A stretch of 64,000 bases of DNA from Microbacterium murale (GTDB taxonomy: Bacteria; Actinomycetota; Actinomycetes; Actinomycetales; Microbacteriaceae): assembly GCF_030815955.1 (NCBI RefSeq), contig NZ_JAUSXK010000001.1:1488001-1552000 (forward strand), written 5' to 3'. Numbering within the stretch: the first letter of the stretch is position 1; the number at the start of each line of letters is the position of its first letter. The notes below the pieces were generated by a model that saw nothing but the letters and a program-made list of their open reading frames with translations, did no database searches and was not told the origin of the DNA. The translations under genes and the position numbers were made by a program. Of the stretch, positions 61,436-64,000 are shown piece by piece.

Positions 61436-61450
61436 TCTGCCGTCGGCAGA
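61436..61450. promoter_or_regulatory. PopR-type operator upstream of the clpP pair
   Basis: TCTGCC-GTC-GGCAGA, a perfect 6-bp-arm palindrome. It lies 56 bp before the clpP start on the minus strand. From memory this equals the TCTGCC-N3-GGCAGA element described for PopR before Streptomyces clpP3-clpP4. I see no strong -10 between it and the gene, as expected for an activator-dependent promoter. Confidence 0.8.
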
Positions 61451-61564
61451 GAAGTCTGCACACTTGCAGGTCCATCGAACACCTGCAGGTCGAATTCCCG
61501 GCGATGCGCCCTGCATCCGTGCTTTCGCCCTGCATCCGTGCCGATGCAGGGACGGACACGGTTG

Positions 61565-61606
61565 TTTTCGGTCCACCTAAAAGGTACGTTTTCGGTGTGC
61601 CTAAAA
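61565..61606 (+). promoter_or_regulatory. Two MntR-like boxes on the metal importer promoter
   Basis: TTTTCGGTCCACCTAAAA (61565-61582) and TTTTCGGTGTGCCTAAAA (61589-61606) are two direct repeats, 24 bp apart, each a near-palindrome of the DtxR/MntR kind. The predicted promoter TTGTTT (61562-61567), 17 bp, TACGTT (61585-61590) is covered by both, and box 2 contains the GTG start codon at 61597. Confidence 0.8.
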
Positions 61607-62520
61607 ATTTCCGCGTCGCCGCGGCCGTCCTCATCGCGAGTGCCGTCGCGCTCGTCGGCTGCGCAGGCCCTGATGCCGCCGACGAAGACGACCGCCCGGT
61701 CGTGCTGACCACCTTCACGGTGTTGGCCGACATCGCCCAGAACGTCGCCGGCGACCACCTCCGCGTCGAGTCGATCACCAAGCCCGGCGCCGAGATCCAC
61801 GGGTACGAGCCGACACCGGGCGACATCCGGAAGGCGACGGATGCTGATCTGATCCTCGACAACGGGCTGAACCTCGAGGTCTGGTTCGCCCAGTTCGTCG
61901 AGTCCGTCGACGTGCCGCACGTGGTGGTCTCAGAAGACGTCGATGCGATCGACATCACCGAGGACGCCTATGCCGGCAAGCCCAATCCCCACGCGTGGAT
62001 GAGCCCTGCCAATGTGCAGCTGTACGTCGACACGATGGCCACGGCCTTCAGCGACCTCGATCCAGAGCACGCGGACGAGTTCGCAGCCAACGCCGAGGCG
62101 TACAAGGCCGAACTTCAGCGGGTGCAGGACGACCTGGTCGCCGAGCTCGCCGAGCTTCCCGAGAACGAGCGCGCCCTGGTCACCTGCGAAGGCGCTTTCT
62201 CGTACCTCGCCAGGGATGCCGGACTCACCGAGGCCTACATTTGGGCAGTGAACGCCGAGCAGCAGGCGACGCCGCGCCAGATCGCAGCCGCGATCGAGTT
62301 CGTGGACGAGAACGAGGTGCCGGCCGTGTTCTGCGAATCGACAGTGTCGGACAAGGCCATGCAGCAGGTGGTGCAGGCGACGGGGGCGACCTTCGGCGGC
62401 ACGCTCTACGTCGATTCGCTGTCGGAGGCCGATGGTCCCGTGCCCACCTACCTGGACCTCATCCGCCACGACGCCGACCTGATCGTCGCCGGGCTGACCG
62501 GTTCCGAGGCCGCGCCATGA
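61597..62520 (+). CDS. Manganese/zinc ABC transporter substrate-binding lipoprotein
   Basis: A 307-residue cluster A-I metal-binding protein. The lipobox is LVGCAG (Cys near 20). Metal ligands include EIHGYEPTPGDIRKATDADL (His near 68) and GKPNPHAWMSPANVQLYVDT (His near 132), then a Glu and an Asp later. There is no His-rich loop as in ZnuA, which fits manganese or iron. The GTG start at 61597 (VPKNFRVAAAVLI) is 6 nt after TACGTT, so the transcript is leaderless; longer in-frame readings run over the divergent clpP promoter. Confidence 0.9.
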   Translation: MPKNFRVAAAVLIASAVALVGCAGPDAADEDDRPVVLTTFTVLADIAQNVAGDHLRVESITKPGAEIHGYEPTPGDIRKATDADLILDNGLNLEVWFAQFVESVDVPHVVVSEDVDAIDITEDAYAGKPNPHAWMSPANVQLYVDTMATAFSDLDPEHADEFAANAEAYKAELQRVQDDLVAELAELPENERALVTCEGAFSYLARDAGLTEAYIWAVNAEQQATPRQIAAAIEFVDENEVPAVFCESTVSDKAMQQVVQATGATFGGTLYVDSLSEADGPVPTYLDLIRHDADLIVAGLTGSEAAP

Positions 62521-63293
62521 GTGCGCCCGAGGTGCGCGGTGCGAACGAGATGCACGGTGCCATCGAGGTGCGCGGTGCCACGGTCCGCTACGGCGAAGTG
62601 CTCGCGCTCGACGACGTCTCGCTCACGGTCGAAGCCGGACGCGTCACCGGGCTCATCGGCATGAACGGATCAGGAAAGTCCACCCTGTTCAAGACGATCA
62701 TCGGCCTCGTGCGACCGACCGCAGGACAGGTGCGACTGCAGGGAGCGGATCCGACATCCGCTCGCCGCCGCGGTCTGATCGGCTACGTGCCGCAGAGCGA
62801 GGACGTCGACTGGACCTTCCCGGTCTCGGTGCGGGATGTCGTGATGATGGGCCGCTACGGCCGCCAGGGGCCGCTGCGGCGAGCGCGAGCTGCAGACAGG
62901 CGGGCCGTCGACGATGCCCTCGAGCGGGTGGAGCTCACGGACCTCGCAGAGCGGCAGATCGGGCAGCTCTCCGGAGGGCAGCGCAAGCGCGCGTTCGTCG
63001 CCCGCGGCATCGCCCAGGGCGCAGACATCCTGCTGCTCGACGAGCCGTTCGCCGGCGTCGACAAGCGCAGCGAGGCGACGATCGTGCGTCTGCTGCGCGA
63101 GCTCGCCGCATCCGGCAGTACGGTCCTGGTCTCGACGCACGATCTGCATGCGCTCCCCTCTCTCGCGGACGAGGCGGTGCTGCTGCTGCGCCGGGTGCTG
63201 TTCCACGGATCGGTCGCCGAGGCGCTCGAGCCCGCAAACCTGTCACGGGCGTTCGGGCTGGAGAGCGATGCAAATCCGGAGGAGGCGTCATGA
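62517..63293 (+). CDS. Manganese/zinc ABC transporter ATP-binding protein
   Basis: A 258-residue ABC ATPase of the Mn/Zn family. Walker A is GMNGSGKST, the Q-loop is GYVPQSEDVDWTFPVSVRDV (PQSEDVDWTFPV is typical of Mn/Zn transporters), the signature is QLSGGQRKRAFVARGIAQGA and Walker B is ILLLDEPFAGVD, with the H-loop in VLVSTHDLHAL. The ATG overlaps the binding-protein stop by 4 nt. Confidence 0.93.
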   Translation: MSAPEVRGANEMHGAIEVRGATVRYGEVLALDDVSLTVEAGRVTGLIGMNGSGKSTLFKTIIGLVRPTAGQVRLQGADPTSARRRGLIGYVPQSEDVDWTFPVSVRDVVMMGRYGRQGPLRRARAADRRAVDDALERVELTDLAERQIGQLSGGQRKRAFVARGIAQGADILLLDEPFAGVDKRSEATIVRLLRELAASGSTVLVSTHDLHALPSLADEAVLLLRRVLFHGSVAEALEPANLSRAFGLESDANPEEAS

Positions 63294-64000
63294 TCTGGGA
63301 TTGGATACTCGAGCCCCTGCAGTACGACTTCATGGTGCGCGCGCTCATCACCACTGTGATCGCGGCAGTCGTGTGCGCCGTCCTCTCGTGCTGGCTGGTG
63401 CTGGTCGGCTGGTCGCTGATGGGTGATGCCGTCTCGCACGCCGTGCTGCCAGGCGTGGTGCTCGCCTACGTCTTCGGTGCGCCCTTCGCGATCGGCGCTC
63501 TGGTGTTCGGATTCCTCGCCGTCGGTCTGATCGGTCTGATCAGAGGCACGAGCAGGGTGAAGGAGGATGCCGCGATCGGCATCGTCTTCACGACCCTCTT
63601 CGCGTTCGGTCTGGTGCTGATCTCCGTCACCCCGAGCCAGACCGACCTGAACCACATCATCTTCGGGAACATCCTCGGAGTCTCCACCGGCGACCTCGTG
63701 CAGATCGCGATCCTGGCCGCGATCGCATTCGCCGTGCTGATCATCAAGCGCCGCGACCTCACCCTCTACGCATTCGACCCGACGCACGCCTTCGCGATCG
63801 GCCTCTCCCCCAGGATGCTCGGGGCGTTGCTGCTCGGCGTGCTCGCCCTCACCGCGGTCGTCGCGCTGCAGGTGGTCGGCGTCGTGCTGGTCGTGGCGAT
63901 GCTGATCATCCCCGGTGCGACGGCGTATCTGCTGACGGATCGCTTCGGGCGGATGCTGGTGATCGCGCCCGTCATGTCTGCGCTGTGCAGCGTGGTCGGC
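63290..64000 (+). CDS. Manganese/zinc ABC transporter permease (partial at window edge)
   Basis: 237 codons up to the window end without a stop. The N-terminus reads MIWDWILEPLQYDFMVRALI, and SWLVLVGWSLMGDAVSHAVL-like sequence (here CWLVLVGWSLMGDAVSHAVL) is the ABC-3 permease signature. At least six hydrophobic segments follow, with the SRVKEDAAIGIVFTTLFAFG loop typical of MntC/TroC-like permeases. GGAGGAGG precedes the ATG, which overlaps the ATPase stop. Completes the MntABC-like importer. Confidence 0.9.
   Translation, partial: MIWDWILEPLQYDFMVRALITTVIAAVVCAVLSCWLVLVGWSLMGDAVSHAVLPGVVLAYVFGAPFAIGALVFGFLAVGLIGLIRGTSRVKEDAAIGIVFTTLFAFGLVLISVTPSQTDLNHIIFGNILGVSTGDLVQIAILAAIAFAVLIIKRRDLTLYAFDPTHAFAIGLSPRMLGALLLGVLALTAVVALQVVGVVLVVAMLIIPGATAYLLTDRFGRMLVIAPVMSALCSVVG

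Noticed and set aside
1..64000. CRISPR arrays, rRNA, tRNA genes, transposase or integrase genes
   Set aside because: None was recognised by eye on either strand; the repeats found are palindromes or short tandem arrays without spacer structure. A tRNA scan would settle this.

Overview
The window is high-GC DNA from an actinobacterium, most likely a Microbacteriaceae such as Microbacterium. The clues are strong G/C third positions, GTG starts, start/stop overlaps (ATGA, GTGA), DtxR-, MntR- and Zur-type metal boxes, a 13E12-type HNH gene, a DivIVA-like coiled-coil protein and heme oxygenase next to a DUF2470 protein. I saw no rRNA, tRNA, CRISPR array, insertion sequence or prophage. Nearly all the DNA is coding.

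Layout. 0-2.2 kb: aromatic catabolism (IclR regulator, 4-hydroxybenzoate hydroxylase). 2.2-11.5 kb: DUF72-Dps pair, TspO-like protein, a serine-hydrolase-like lipoprotein that has lost its catalytic motifs, an iron-regulated heme oxygenase unit, a PIF1-type helicase and a CopD-CtaG membrane protein. 11.6-14.1 kb: HU, a DUF559 gene flanked by two long palindromic repeats, and a ribosomal protein operon (L28-L33-S14, all without zinc-ribbon cysteine pairs). 14.2-21.9 kb: zinc region on the minus strand (znuA-znuC-znuB-zur, then a UPF0718/TIGR03943 permease pair, a propeller protein and a 3-methyladenine glycosylase), headed by a Zur box. 21.9-28.1 kb: GH13 glucosidase with its ABC importer and a divergent ROK regulator. 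28.5-33.2 kb: 2-oxoacid dehydrogenase E1a-E1b-E2, then hisC. 33.2-39.6 kb: membrane proteins, a small pair resembling type VII secretion substrates, a tyrosine phosphatase, purB and an HTH protein. 39.7-48.3 kb: a LacI-controlled sugar regulon (regulator, FAD oxidoreductase, ABC importer, secreted propeller hydrolase). 48.3-59.1 kb: XRE regulators with palindromic operators, 13E12 HNH protein, sulfurtransferase, DivIVA-like protein, CE7 esterase, double-HTH MerR protein, cupin and alcohol dehydrogenase, thioesterase. 59.1-61.5 kb: a ClgR/PopR-like regulator and two clpP genes. 61.6-64 kb: a manganese-type ABC importer with two MntR-like boxes; its permease runs off the window.

Three results stand out. 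First, a PopR/ClgR-like regulator gene and a clpP pair each carry an upstream TCTGCN5GCAGA palindrome, and one of the two ClpP paralogues has glycine in place of its catalytic serine. Second, the LacI-type regulon has the identical 14-bp palindrome at the same distance from two separate promoters 8.6 kb apart. Third, at least sixteen genes have a TAnnnT -10 element only 5-7 nt before the start codon, which points to widespread leaderless transcription; several metal boxes sit exactly on these promoters. The intergenic spaces also hold an unusual number of 47-88 nt palindromes.
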